Shown here: piece by piece, positions 35,500 to 46,354 of the stretch | Layout: each line of letters opens with the position of its first letter | Numbering within the stretch: position 1 is the first letter of the stretch | From: Symsagittifera roscoffensis | Lineage: Eukaryota; Xenacoelomorpha; Acoela; Convolutidae | Length of the DNA stretch: 64,000 bases | Reading direction: 5' to 3' | NCBI RefSeq assembly: GCF_963678635.1 | Contig: NC_087066.1 | Location: 18,475,275-18,539,274, forward strand | The notes under the pieces: model-generated | The model's database searches: none | The model's input: the letters and a program-made list of their open reading frames with translations, nothing else | What the model was told of the DNA's origin: nothing | Translations under genes and position numbers: made by a program

Positions 35500-38400
35500 A
35501 GACGGAGAAAACTGATTGAATGGCTGGATTTTGATTTAAACAAGAGTTGTCATTGTGTTTTACCTAAGTTTGATAAACTTATTGCAGTTATACGGTCCAT
35601 CTGAATAGTTCAGTTTCCTAAAAAAAAGTTTTCTAAAGTTTTTCAACAGTTTGAGATTAAAAATAGGGTTTTTACTTCTATTAAAACACAAAGGCTGGAG
35701 CGTATCTAGCATTAATAAACGATGTGGAGAAATAAGTCATCCAAAACCATGTCAGACTGGTTATCCAGAAAGAAATTAGAAAAATTGTTGTCGAAATGTA
35801 GAAATTGTTGTCGACTTTCACCTCTACCTCTCAGGGTTTGGACACAATGACTACCATAAGATCCTTATCTTTTGGTACTATATTTTGACATAGCAATTTT
35901 TGGGTCAAAACTTCAGAAAAACCACATAATAATGTATTATGGCCAATAGTTCACAAAAATTTGACTGCGACACCCGATTTTTGTCATTTAAATTTTTCGT
36001 TTAAGATAAACAAAAATCAATTTGATTGACCTAAACATTCGACGGATTTTTTCTTCAGTTTTTGAAAACCAGTCTCCTTAAAAATCGTAGATCCGGTCTT
36101 GTATGAGATTACGAAATGAGACAGCTTCGACTTATTAGTAGCAAACAAAGTAAGTTTTAGCCATTTGACAGTCGAGATGCAATTGAATCATGAAAGCTGA
36201 AAGCCTTAGAAGCAAAATCCAAATGAGAAAACTGTAATCCCAATAAGAAAACGATATAGCAAAATGTTGAGCTTTTTTTACACGAGATAATACGATTCAA
36301 TTTTGTTTTCCAACCTAAGTCTCAAATAAATGTGCTACTTCTGAATCAGGAGGCTGCGTTAGCATTTAAAAATATGGGATTTGATTTCTAAAAGGTTAGT
36401 ACGGCAAGGAAAACAAACGAAAAAAGCTTCTTGTGTCATACAAGAGTATACTAATTAACATAAGGTTTCAGAAATTTTCCAACTCATCGATGGCTGCCTG
36501 TAAATCATTGCATGTCAAATTTATTTTGCAATTAAAAGCTCCTGAAGCTTCGCAGCTTTCTCGCTCGTGTTTGCGAAGTTGCAGCTCGTCTCTGTGATAG
36601 CACGTATCAATGACGTAGTAAGGACACTTTTATAGGTTGTGTTGGTTGTTTTGCTTCGCTTTAAAGTGTTAATGAACATAGCAAAGACTCTTCCATGGAT
36701 CATGTTTGTAATTTGAATTGTTTTAAATGAAAAAATTTAATTACGACAAACTTGTTTTTTTTTGCGATTTGGCTTTCTGTTTTTTTAAAATTAAATTTCA
36801 GTTCTTTTTTTCAAAGGGAAACAAGCTACGGTTTAAAAATGTAGAAATGGCGCGAAAAAATGTGAACAACTTGTTTTCTTTGAAACTCTAAAACTTAAGT
36901 TTTCTCAATCAACAAATCACTATTTTTTTCAGTCGTTTCATTGCTTTCATTGACAATTTATTCCAACTAGCTGTTGTTGTTTTTTCAAGAAAAAAATCGT
37001 TAAATGGTTTTTTCATAAATACAGAAATGCTCTCCTGTGTTTTGAGCATATGAATGTGCTTTGGTGTATATAAACTTCCTGTGATAAATTTGAATTCGTT
37101 AGCGGAAAAAAGGCAAATACCACTCTAATTACGAATGATGAAATAACTGCTGTTTGACTTTTACGGTTTGAGTTTTGATACGTAAACTTCGAATCATATT
37201 CAATTACTGAAAGGAAGCCAAATCACGTTTTCTAATTACAAAGCTCGAAAAAGTGAACAGAAAAAGTGTTCTCAATATGGAATAATTCGAAATAACAGTG
37301 ATGAAAAGAAATCATTCAATTGTCAAAAAATGTCAAAAGTTAATTCAAAAAATATATATTTACGCTTATTAATATACTGTTTTGAAACGTTTACTAAAAA
37401 AACTAAAAAAATAACACAGTCATATCTATATGTACATATAAACTATCTAAAAAGTGTCTCGAAGCATTAATGCCATCACGAGGTCAAACCCGCAGTCAGT
37501 AAAAACAGAAAAAAAAAATCGATTATATTACAATTATAAATGTACTTTTATCAAAAATATAATACATTGATTATAAATTTTCCGATATCTCTTACAATAT
37601 TTTATAATCTATCGACATAGAGTATAATCCTTTTTTCTTTCAAAATGTTTTAAAAGTGAGATGTTTTGTCAGTCACTCTTTGGTTCATCTGAACACACAT
37701 TTTTACCATGATACAAAAGTTTCTCAGAGATCCCTTGATTTTAGTTGAAAGAATCGCGCGGTGAAATAAAACTCTTCTATATAAATCATGAAGCTAAAGC
37801 AAGTATGCTGATATTTTGGTGGTGAAAAAAATCTTAAAATGTGCATCATAAAACAACTATAATGAAGAAGAAATGAAAAAAAAAACGTTATAAATTTGAA
37901 TTGATTTGAAAACTGTTAAAATAATTTTCCCAGTTTTAACATAAACCAACGTCTAAGAAAAGCATAAAATATAAGCAATTCAGGTGGAAGGTCGAAGACA
38001 AAATGGGCAAACAAAAAGGATTATAAACTATTATAATCGATTATAGTTGATTTTTCCTGAAAAACAAATTAATTGGATATTCCGATGAAAATAGTAGGTT
38101 ATAATTGATCATAATGTATTATAATTGATTATGTTTGATTTCAAAAAGAGAGATTATAATCGATTTATAATTGATTAAAATCAGTTTTTTTCTCAAGTTT
38201 TGTAAGACTGGTACTAAAATCATGTTATAATCATTTATTAACGCTTGAAACTGGATGCGGGAACTCTTCCCTAATTACGCGCACCGTTTAACGTCGAAAA
38301 GTCTCTGGAATCCAGAGGCAATTCTCCAAACGTGTTTCAAATTGAAAAAGAAATCCATTCTAATTTTCCGCGGACTCTGCAAACTAATGTTTGTGACAAA

Positions 38401-39504
38401 AATTTTGTCTGCACATCAATTGTGTAAGCGGATATCGCAATTTGTGAGTGAATTCCGCAAACTGTAAACGGGTTTTGCGTTTTTTGGAGCAAATTGGAGT
38501 GATACATTGTTTCAGGTATTTGTCAGTGGTTTCAATTACCACAAAACTATCAGAGAAAATTACTCGTGTTGCGGACTTAGCGACAAAGTTGTTTTCAGCC
38601 TGTTGCGGAATCCCCTTACAAAACACAAAAGGTAAACTTTGGCCCCGTTAGTGCGTACATAAACTTCCTATTCAAACGCACTAAAACAATAAGCATTGTT
38701 CGTGCTTTGATTTTGACTTCATGTTGAACGAAGATAAAACTTCATATCAAATTAGGCGGTTTTTTTAGAGGTTGAACTTGTTTAAGTTCAGCATGGAAGA
38801 AATAGGCCTTGAATAACCAGTCTTAATCGTACATCAAAAGATACTGTTTTTAATACATCTTATGTGCCCATCTTTACCAAAATTAAGTCATTCTCCGTTA
38901 TTTCTGTAGAATATTTGACTCTTCTACCTCTACCCGCCATTTGCTATTTTCAGTGTGTCTAATTTTTGTCATGTCTACGTTGTTCAATCGCCGTGAAAAT
39001 TGAGAGGCATGTGGTTGCGCAACGCAATCACAATTTTTGTGCTCTCATACAAATTTGTAAATTGAATTATAACTTTTTGAAATTGATGCCTCCGTGCAAG
39101 AATGGCATGCGGTGGGGAAACGGTAGAATCCGTTTTCCCGATAAAATCCTGGTTACTGGTCGATTACTTTCCGATGAATAAAGGCCATCCAAAGGGCAGG
39201 TCTCTTCAATCGAGTGTTGTCTGGAGAGTGTGGCATATTTTGGTCCGCCTACGCGCACCAGACTTGACAAGACCAGACCTGGATGCTCAATGATCCCTTT
39301 TATGAGACAAGAACCCGTCAAGTTTCTCTCTGTGGGAGAGAGTGCGAAGTTGTTGGGAGAGTCGAGCTGTAACGGGACCAAACTTTTCCCAAAGCCAAAT
39401 TAGTCAGTTGAACGCCGAATTATTCAAAGACGAATTGGTAAACTTTCCGATATTTTCTGTAGACAATAACTAGGTAGCTCTATTAACCGAAGTGTTACTT
39501 AGAC
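35500..39504. other. Long AT-rich intergenic region, no gene seen
   Basis: Only short random frames. Landmarks are the exon 2-like fragment (35735-35772), a dispersed-repeat copy near 36300-36450, a cluster of ATTATAATCGATTATA-like motifs at about 38010-38240 (with looser copies near 37515-37620) and a GC-richer block at about 39090-39400 that I cannot assign. The ORFs at 38255-38650 have no supporting motifs. Confidence 0.45.
35735..35772 (+). pseudogene. Fragment duplicated from exon 2 of the LLPH-like gene
   Basis: 38 bp matching 34760-34797 with three mismatches ('agtcatccaaaaccatg..agactgg'). It is followed by a divergent sequence with an early stop and is a partial tandem duplicate of the conserved MPDWLSRK segment. 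Confidence 0.65.
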
Positions 39505-39877
39505 CAGGGGCGGATCTAGGATTTTCTCGAGGGAGCATGGCGGATTTTCAAAAAGTTTTCGAAATTTTTGACGAATTTTTTTTAGGTCGACTAAATTGAT
39601 TTTCGGAGCTCTCCTAAAGGACTTTAAAGACGCTCTTTTGGTCAAATTTTCTGCGCCGCAGGCAAATTTTTGAAAAACAGGTAAAAAACGCCGTTTTTTG
39701 GGCGCGCGCTCCCCCTCTAAGTTAGTATATATTGGCGCCTTTAGAAAAATTTTAGGGTCCGTCACCAAAAATAGGTTCCTTAAAAAGTACCAAAGGGGGG
39801 ACCCTTTGGGTCGGCAGGGGGTCAAATCCCTGAGGAAGGAAGCGTCCGTCCGCGCCCCTCTCCTAAATCCGCCCCTG
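39505..39877. mobile_element. hAT-type MITE with perfect target duplication
   Basis: A 373-bp non-coding element with terminal inverted repeats CAGGGGCGGATCTAGG / CCTAAATCCGCCCCTG and an exact 8-bp target duplication ACTTAGAC at 39497-39504 and 39878-39885. The terminus CAGGGGCGGAT and the 8-bp duplication are classic for non-autonomous hAT elements. The ORFs across it are not genes. Confidence 0.95.
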
Positions 39878-40538
39878 ACTTAGACGAAATGGTCAAACAG
39901 AAATTTATGATTCTTAAGAAAGCGCTTTTGAAGAGGCGAAACCAAAAAAAATCTCGGGGCAAAGGTATTTCTTCCCCCAAGCTCAAAAACAATGAAAATG
40001 CCTCGATAATGTACACCGAAGTCAAAATATGTTGGCTTGCATTTTTGAATTTTCATCAATAACGTAAAATCTGAAATATATGAAATTTCAGCTATTTTTG
40101 AGCCGAAAATTTTACGCCCGAACGAACTCAAAACACTAGAAAAAAAACCCTCTGGGCTCAAGAAAAATATTCTGGGCAGTTCTCATCCAAAAAGAATGTG
40201 CTAGACTTAGTTAGTTGAATCTCTTTAGTTCAGGCTTTTCCAGGTATTTTCCTCGCTGACTTTCTTTCATTTTATAAAAAGGAAGATCATCAGACAAAAA
40301 ATTGTGAGCCTTGCTCGGTTTAGGTTTGAATCGTACTCAAAATAATTTTTGACCACGCCAGTGATGTATTACGACCGTAAAACACCCCAATTTGGGTATG
40401 GTCTGCGTTTGCACCCGAGGTAAACCCTTGTCTTGATCATGGATTACAATCGAGCAGTAAAATTGTGCTCAACATTCAAATTCAAAACTTGAAATGAGCA
40501 CTTTGATTCGGAAATTGCAAAGGTTGTTGTTATTAATT
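39878..40538. other. Intergenic DNA between MITE and trypsin-fold gene
   Basis: No gene seen. It includes the 3' flank of the minus-strand gene that ends at 40539. Confidence 0.4.
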
Positions 40539-43447
40539 TTAATTAATAGTCTCTTGAATCCATTGCATATGTTGAGTTAGTCTAGCTGCATAAACTGTGC
40601 CATCCTCCCAACTACTGACAACTCCAACCACGCAATGCTTTCGTTTTTTGTGACCTTTCTTAGAACGCTTAGAAGACATCATTCGTTTATCTATTCGGAG
40701 ACCTTCATTTCCTTCTAGTGAAGATTTATGGTAGTTTGATTCATGAGTTCCATTTTGGTCAGAAGTATCGCGAAGATTGTTAGGTCCATGAAGTTTTTCT
40801 TCGCCACGGCGATTTCTTTTATCTGTACGAGCACCATGATATTCAAGTCGGTCCGGATTCTTTTTGTTGGCGCTAATTACTTCATGATTGTCTGAGGAAG
40901 TTTCGATTAAAACATAAGGCTTTTCTCCGTGTTCATATTTATTGCCAGATCCAAAATTGTGGTTTTGTTCGGAATGTCTACCTTTGTTTACCTTTTGATA
41001 GTGTTCCAAATGAATGCTTTCTAGACCAGGACTTTCATTCCGTTTCATATATCTGCCACGAGTTCCATCTGGCAGATTCCAGTCATAATAGCCGCCACGC
41101 GGATTATAGTTGGCATTACGAACCGGGTCGACCGTATTCCTGCCAGAATATCCGTAATGAGGATCATTGATTGCATAATGATTCAAATAGCCACCAAGAA
41201 AGCCATAGTTTGTATACTGACCCAAATACCCGTTTCGTCGTAGACCATAGTTGATATTTTGACCCGAATACCCGTCTATAAGGCCGTAATAATTATTTTG
41301 ACCCGGATATCCGTCTTGAGGGCCATAGTTAATATTTTGTCCCTGATATACATTGTGTGGGTCATAATAATTATTTTGACCCGGATATCCCTCGTGAGGG
41401 CCATAGTTAATTATTTGACCCTGATACACATTGTGCGGGCCATAGTTAACAACTTCACCCGGATATCTGTATTGGGGGCCATATTTCATACTTTGGCCCA
41501 AATACCCGGCTGGAGGGCCATAGTTGAAATTTTGACCGGTATATCCGTTACTTGGACCATAATTGACTTGCTGAACAAAAAATCTATTCGGTACGTTGTA
41601 GTTGGAACTCTGGGCAAAATACCCATAATTTGGACCATATATAGCATTGGGAGCCAAGATGGCACTAGGTGGCCCTTGCTTAACATATTGGCTCAAATAT
41701 CCGTCAAATGGGCCATAGTTTGAAATTTGACCCAAATATTTGTCAAGAGGACGCTCTAAATTATTATTTCGGTTCAAATATTGCTCGATATTGTCACCAA
41801 TTATTCTTTGACCAACATTTTCATCACTGATACCCTGCTTTCTTTCGTGTTGATAGAAGTTTCCGTTCACCGAACTTTCATATTGACCCATGTTTTGATT
41901 GCTACTACCTTTTTGATTCTTATGGACGTTTTGATTGTGATGGCTATTCTGGTTGGTGTGAGCTTTATGATTGTTATGGGCATTTCGGTTGTTATGCCCC
42001 TTTCGGTTTTTCTGACTGCCTCCAACATGTTGAGATTTAACCTTGTTGGCTGCATGATTTCCATGTCGGGCTGAATGCTTGCCATGGTTGCCTCGATCTT
42101 TATGTTTTTGCATGTGTTTGATCTGATGTGGATTAGCTTTACCACTGACGTCAATCACTGGATCTCCTCTGTCGCCATTGGCTGGAGAGGCTCCTTTCTC
42201 AGAGTGACAGCAAATCAAGTCTCCGCTGCAGCCATCGTCGAATGCCTAAAAACCAATACTCGGGTGTGGTGGGGCTGGGGGGATGCGGATATTTTGTTTC
42301 AGGGATTCAATCCCCTCACCACCCAAAAAGGACCTAATTTGGTAATATTTTTGAGACAGCCGACCACCCTAATATTTCTTAAAGCGTCAATTTACACTAA
42401 ACTTAAGGCGAAGCGGAGGCCAAAAAAACGCAGTTTTTTGGGTCAAATCTTCCAAAAAAAGCCTAAAAATGTTTCTAAATGGACAGGGTCGGATCTAGGG
42501 TTTTCACGAGGGAAAAAGAGCGAATTTTCAAAAAAAAACTCGAAAGTTTTGTTGACCTTTTTTTGTTTTTGAGCATTTTTTTAGAAAAGTTTTACCAAAA
42601 AACCGCATTTTTTGGCGCGCGCTTCCCGCTTAAACTAAGTAATTATTGGCTCCAATAGAAAAATCTTAAAGTCCGTCTGCCAAAAATGGATATCTCAAAT
42701 TAGTACAAAAGGGGGGCCTTTGGGTCGGCAGGGGGTCGAATCCCTGAAAGCCGGGGGGAGAGGGAATAGGTGGCGTCTACCCTTTCCCCCTATATTCGCT
42801 GGTGTAATTGGGGCTTTTATGTTGTTTTAAGATACCCCAAAAATGGATTTTGAACCACCAGGCCATCAAAATTACAACAGTCGACTAATTATCTTAAAAA
42901 AATGCTTTTGAATTTCACCAAAAATATCTTGGGTTTTTTTTCATGTTCTTACTGATATCAGTTGATTATCTCGCAAAAAGCTCGCGCAACATGCCGTTAT
43001 TTATTTTTCAACTACATGACTAAAATTTTCGATGAATTTTCCAACTAAATCATCAAATTATACGATCTCAAAAATCCCAGATAAGACCTTAATGTGAGTG
43101 ATTTTCAGACCATCAATACCTTCATGTACTTGAGGAAAGGAGGCATCATCACTGATTTTTCCTTGGTGGCTCCGGTTCCGATGATGCCTATAAAATATTC
43201 CTTCTTGTGCAGATCTGACTCATAGGAACAAAGTTGTTTGATCCAACTCTTCGGCATCGTGAATGGAACCCTCAAAAGGGCAACACCATCTTCGTCTTCG
43301 CTGAAAATCAAAGTTAATTTAAGAAGGTTTTAAACAACCTCCTCCTCTCCTAGTGTCGTATAGTACCAAATTTGACCGCCAATGAAAGAATAATCTAATA
43401 GTATTGCAATTAAATTGCACTTAGCGCCGAACATCTGCCATTTGTGA

Positions 43448-43487
<40 letters not shown>

Positions 43488-43992
43488 AAAAGAAAGAAAG
43501 AGTGAGAATTGGAGGGGAGGGGGGGGGTGGTGTTTGAGATTTAAGAAAATCTAAAACACCAGACTGGAAACAATTACAAAATTAATTACGATACAGTTTT
43601 GCAATTAATTTCATGGGATGAATGAAGTACCTATTGGAGAAATAAATGTCTTCGCCCCCAATGATTGTCTCGAACTTTTCCCTTCGCAGTTTGCTCCTCA
43701 TTGCCCCAAATGTGAAGTTACCCAGAAGCAGGTGGACATGATTGGCATCTTCCACACACCAAGCATGGGTCAAAACCCAACTATGGCCCACGACAACTCC
43801 CCCACAATACTCATTTAACTCGTCTTCTTCCCCTGTTGTCTTGACTACTTTCACGTAGTAGTTTCCAGCATAAGTAGGAATCTTCGCCTTTACTCCACCA
43901 ATTATTCGCTTTTCAACATCTATTTCAACGGTACTCGCTAATGTTTTAAATACTATTACAAAATAAATAACAACCCCAAGTAGGCTCACCAT
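40539..43992 (-). CDS. Secreted trypsin-fold pseudoprotease with huge Tyr/Gly/Asn repeat insertion
   Basis: The exons on the minus strand are 43992-43595, 43300-43120 and 42245-40539. The GT-AG sites fit with phases 2 and 0 and give about 761 residues. Residues 1-21 form a signal peptide, then RIIGG marks the usual activation site (about 29-33). The S1 fold pattern is clear: 'CGGVVVGHSWVLTHAWC' (63-79), 'VALLRV', 'GDRGDP' and a final 'GVVSSW...QWIQETI'. All three catalytic sites are changed: Trp78 stands where His57 should be, Gly138 where Asp102 should be, and Arg219 replaces Ser195. It is thus a serine-protease homologue without activity. Between the Ser195 site and the last strand/helix lie about 500 extra residues: a His/Asn/Lys-rich part, then repeats of the type YGPxxGYxGQ, then a charged part. 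Such composition suggests structural, adhesive or matrix use (inference). Confidence 0.8.
41080..41750 (-). repeat. Degenerate 39-bp coding repeat (YGPxxGYxGQxxN)
   Basis: About sixteen imperfect units of roughly 13 codons inside exon 3 of the trypsin-fold gene, best preserved at 41290-41560. The frame is never lost, which argues for selection on the protein. Confidence 0.8.
42246..43119 (-). other. Intron 2 of the trypsin-fold gene, containing a MITE copy
   Basis: 874 bp from donor gtattg to acceptor 'gtttttag'. It holds the degraded MITE at 42484-42804. Confidence 0.65.
42484..42804. mobile_element. Degraded copy of the hAT-type MITE
   Basis: It starts CAGGGTCGGATCTAGGG and follows the 39505 element through 'ggcgcgcgct', 'aaagtccgtctgcc' and 'tgggtcggcagggggtc'. 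The right terminus is poorly kept, and the 8-bp flanks match at about five positions only. Confidence 0.7.
43301..43594 (-). other. Intron 1 of the trypsin-fold gene with microsatellite
   Basis: 294 bp from donor gtatcg to acceptor 'attttcag'. It contains a (GT)n(GA)n simple repeat at about 43446-43503 and a G-run near 43520. Confidence 0.7.
43446..43503. repeat. GT/GA microsatellite
   Basis: About ten GT dinucleotides directly followed by about nine GA dinucleotides and a degenerate GAAA tract. Confidence 0.95.
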
Positions 43993-44269
43993 AGATAGAA
44001 AAAAAATCAAATATTTCTCAGCCTAAAGGTGATTTTTAACAAGAAAAGATTAAATAATGAACTGGAGCACAGAAAACATTGCATTATCTAAATTCATTTC
44101 GAAGCACGTTGGCTCATCTATAAATAAAAGCATCAAAACTAGCTCTTCCCGCAGTTTTCACGATGAGACGAAAACAACGAAAAATTCACAGCGTGTCATC
44201 AAAATAAACTAAAGAAATGGTTTTGAAGTTCTCTGGCCTGTTTGACAATTGCCATCAAAAAGTTGATGC

Positions 44270-44565
44270 AGGGGCAGATGAAGAATTAAATAGGAGGAGG
44301 GGGTTCTAGGATTTTTCAAGAATGCTTCTTCGTGGACCATGATTTTCAACAAGCTAAGAAGGCCGATAAAATTGACTTTCTTAGCTCTCTCACAACACTA
44401 AAAATCCATTTTGAAGCAAAAATTTTTGCGCTTCCGGTAGTTAAAACGTATAGGTCAAAATGGGCTGTTTTCGCAGAAATTTAGAGGTTTGCAGAAATTT
44501 AGAGAGCAGAATTTTAGGGTTTGTAGACCAAAAATGGATTCCCTAAAATAGTACTTAAAGTGATT
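44270..44565. mobile_element. Degraded copy of the hAT-type MITE
   Basis: It begins 'caggggcaga' and aligns with the 39505 element via 'ttctaggatttt', 'attgactttcttagctctc', 'ttgcgcttccggtag' and 'agggtttgtagaccaaaaatgg'. The right end is not identifiable. Confidence 0.6.
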
Positions 44566-44731
44566 ATTGTAAACGTTCCACAGAGTTCAACAAATTCAAG
44601 TTTGCTTATTCGTGTTCAGGTGCCTATCGTACGAGCCCGTTAAACTGACTTTGTACAATCAATACAAGTAACCTTGATACAGACTGAACGACTGATTCAT
44701 TGGCATCCATGCATTTTTTAATTCGACAAAC

Positions 44732-45141
44732 TGGAACCTGATCTAAACTACATTTTATGATTGGATAAATTAGATATTTTACCAATGTAAAGTATTTAAT
44801 ATTAACCAATCATGATCCATCTAACTAACAACCCACTTATTTGTAAGTGCTGAAGTTACTTGTAATTTCAGCACCAGAGAGATTTGAATTTAACTTAGAA
44901 AATAGTTGGACTCTCCCGAGCACTTCAGCAGCCGCAATAAACCAGTATACCCTAGATCTATTGAGCCTAGCAGAGACTAGTTAAACAACCTGAGACTAGA
45001 TAGTATAAGAGTAAGATTAGGATCGGTATTAGACTAAGAAGTTGCACGAATCTATCCGGCCGAAAATAAGATAGCGTGACGAGCAGACGGTGTACCCTAT
45101 CCGAAATTACTCTATGAGTTATACACTCCAGTCATAACTCA
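44732..45141 (+). repeat. Solo LTR of the giant retroelement family
   Basis: 410 bp, TGGAACCTG...AACTCA, flanked by AAAC at 44728-44731 and 45142-45145. No internal sequence follows, so this is a solo LTR left by recombination between the two LTRs of a former insertion. Its last 137 bp are identical to the partial LTR of copy B. Confidence 0.92.
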
Positions 45142-45896
45142 AAACCCACTAACTTTGTGGTTGCAGAAATGATGTTTCGATTAAACGAAAGAAGTTGATT
45201 TTTGTGGTTTTTTCTAACGTAATGTATTAACCAGATTTTCTGATGGAATCAGATAAAACATTTCTACAAATTTTAAATCAAAAGTCGATAACAGTTTGGC
45301 GTCTCATTTAATTGCAAAATTGCATCATCACTGTAAAATTGCACTATTAAATTGCCTAATATGCATTTCTTTAGTCCGCTTGAAATTTCTCTGAAGTTGG
45401 TTTCACTTTTCATCAATTTTTCTTCAATTAAATACGTCTGTCCGGTCTTTGCATTTATCTTATCGAATCTGCATGCATTTGAAGAAAGTGACTGATAGTT
45501 TGTGCTTCTTTCTTTCTCTGTTTTATCTCCAATTTTTAAAAAGTGCAGACGGAAGAAATTTATATCATCCAAAAGGTATTGTTGTCTTGATCTCACAAAA
45601 TATTTCACCTGCGATTTTTTTTCGTATAATTTTGGGAATTACAGATCGTCAACTCGACCAATTTTGGGGCAATTAGCATGATAAATAAAGTATAATCTGT
45701 CTTCGAAATCTCTCAAAACTGAATCGAAGCTTGATATTTAGTATATAAAATTTTTCTATATGCGAAATAAATAATTTTGCTTATTGTTCCGACCATTTGA
45801 AAAATGGGGAAGAAGTTTGTATTCGGATGTGTTTCAATTTTTTTTCTTTTTGTTTTCCACGCTAAATCAGGTACCACAAATAATCAATGGACTGGG
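45142..45896. other. Host DNA between solo LTR and copy B
   Basis: 755 bp without supported genes. 'gttccgaccatttgaaaaatgg...ttcggatg' near 45785-45830 matches sequence near 2031-2070, a dispersed repeat. Confidence 0.5.
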
Positions 45897-46033
45897 ATAA
45901 GAGTAAGATTAGGATCGGTATTAGACTAAGAAGTTGCACGAATCTATCCGGCCGAAAATAAGATAGCGTGACGAGCAGACGGTGTACCCTATCCGAAATT
46001 ACTCTATGAGTTATACACTCCAGTCATAACTCA
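45897..46033 (+). repeat. Truncated 5' LTR of copy B
   Basis: 137 bp, identical to the last 137 bp of the solo LTR at 44732-45141. The first about 273 bp (most of U3) are absent. The junction with unrelated DNA is at 'actggg|ataagag'. Confidence 0.92.
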
Positions 46034-46035
46034 TC

Positions 46036-46057
46036 TGGTGCGACCATAAGTCTCGAA
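46036..46057 (+). promoter_or_regulatory. Primer binding site of copy B
   Basis: Identical to the site of copy A: TGG start two bases after the LTR and complementarity that seems to continue into a tRNA T-loop. Confidence 0.75.
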
Positions 46058-46120
46058 CAAGACCTTAATAGCTTAGAATTAACCAAAATAGATTAGAAAT
46101 TAGACAAAAACATTTACAAA

Positions 46121-46354
46121 ATGTTATACGACAATAATTTAATCGAAATGTCTCTACGACTCAATAGATCAGAGCCAATATTCCGAACCATAACAGAACT
46201 ACCCGGAATTGGAAGAAGACCTCGAACCAGAGACGACATACGACAAAGTAGAAACTTGCCATATAGCTATATGATAGTTAGGCAAAAACCAGAACAAACT
46301 TTTATATTTAGAATACTACTGGCAATGAATTTAGATTTTCATTTGCAAACATAA
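46121..46354 (+). CDS. ORF1 of the retroelement, 77 aa, unknown function
   Basis: The first gene after the primer binding site, open in copy B. The protein is basic in the middle ('GIGRRPRTRDDIRQ') and ends with a moderately hydrophobic 'FIFRILLAMNLDFHLQT'. The C-terminus is conserved in copy A, where a one-base insertion breaks the frame. No family is recognised. Its position in the leader would suit a small regulatory protein, or a first exon of a spliced mRNA, but no donor site at its end is convincing. The ATG at 46121 is the first in the leader after the LTR. Confidence 0.6.
   Translation: MLYDNNLIEMSLRLNRSEPIFRTITELPGIGRRPRTRDDIRQSRNLPYSYMIVRQKPEQTFIFRILLAMNLDFHLQT

Noticed and set aside
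38255-38651. Overlapping frames on both strands
   Set aside because: No conserved motif, no splice context, AT-rich surroundings; likely random.
39067-39381. 104-codon minus-strand frame in a GC-richer block
   Set aside because: No recognisable domain and no supporting exon structure. It may be part of an unassigned repeat.
41259-42572. Plus-strand frames of 97-165 codons opposite the pseudoprotease exon
   Set aside because: They are shadows of the minus-strand repeat coding region. Hydrophobicity follows from the complement of Tyr/Asn/Gly codons.
39890-42940. Apparent similarity between 39909-39960 and 42889-42940 beyond the MITE copies
   Set aside because: Only loose similarity in T/A-rich sequence; not enough to claim a segmental duplication.
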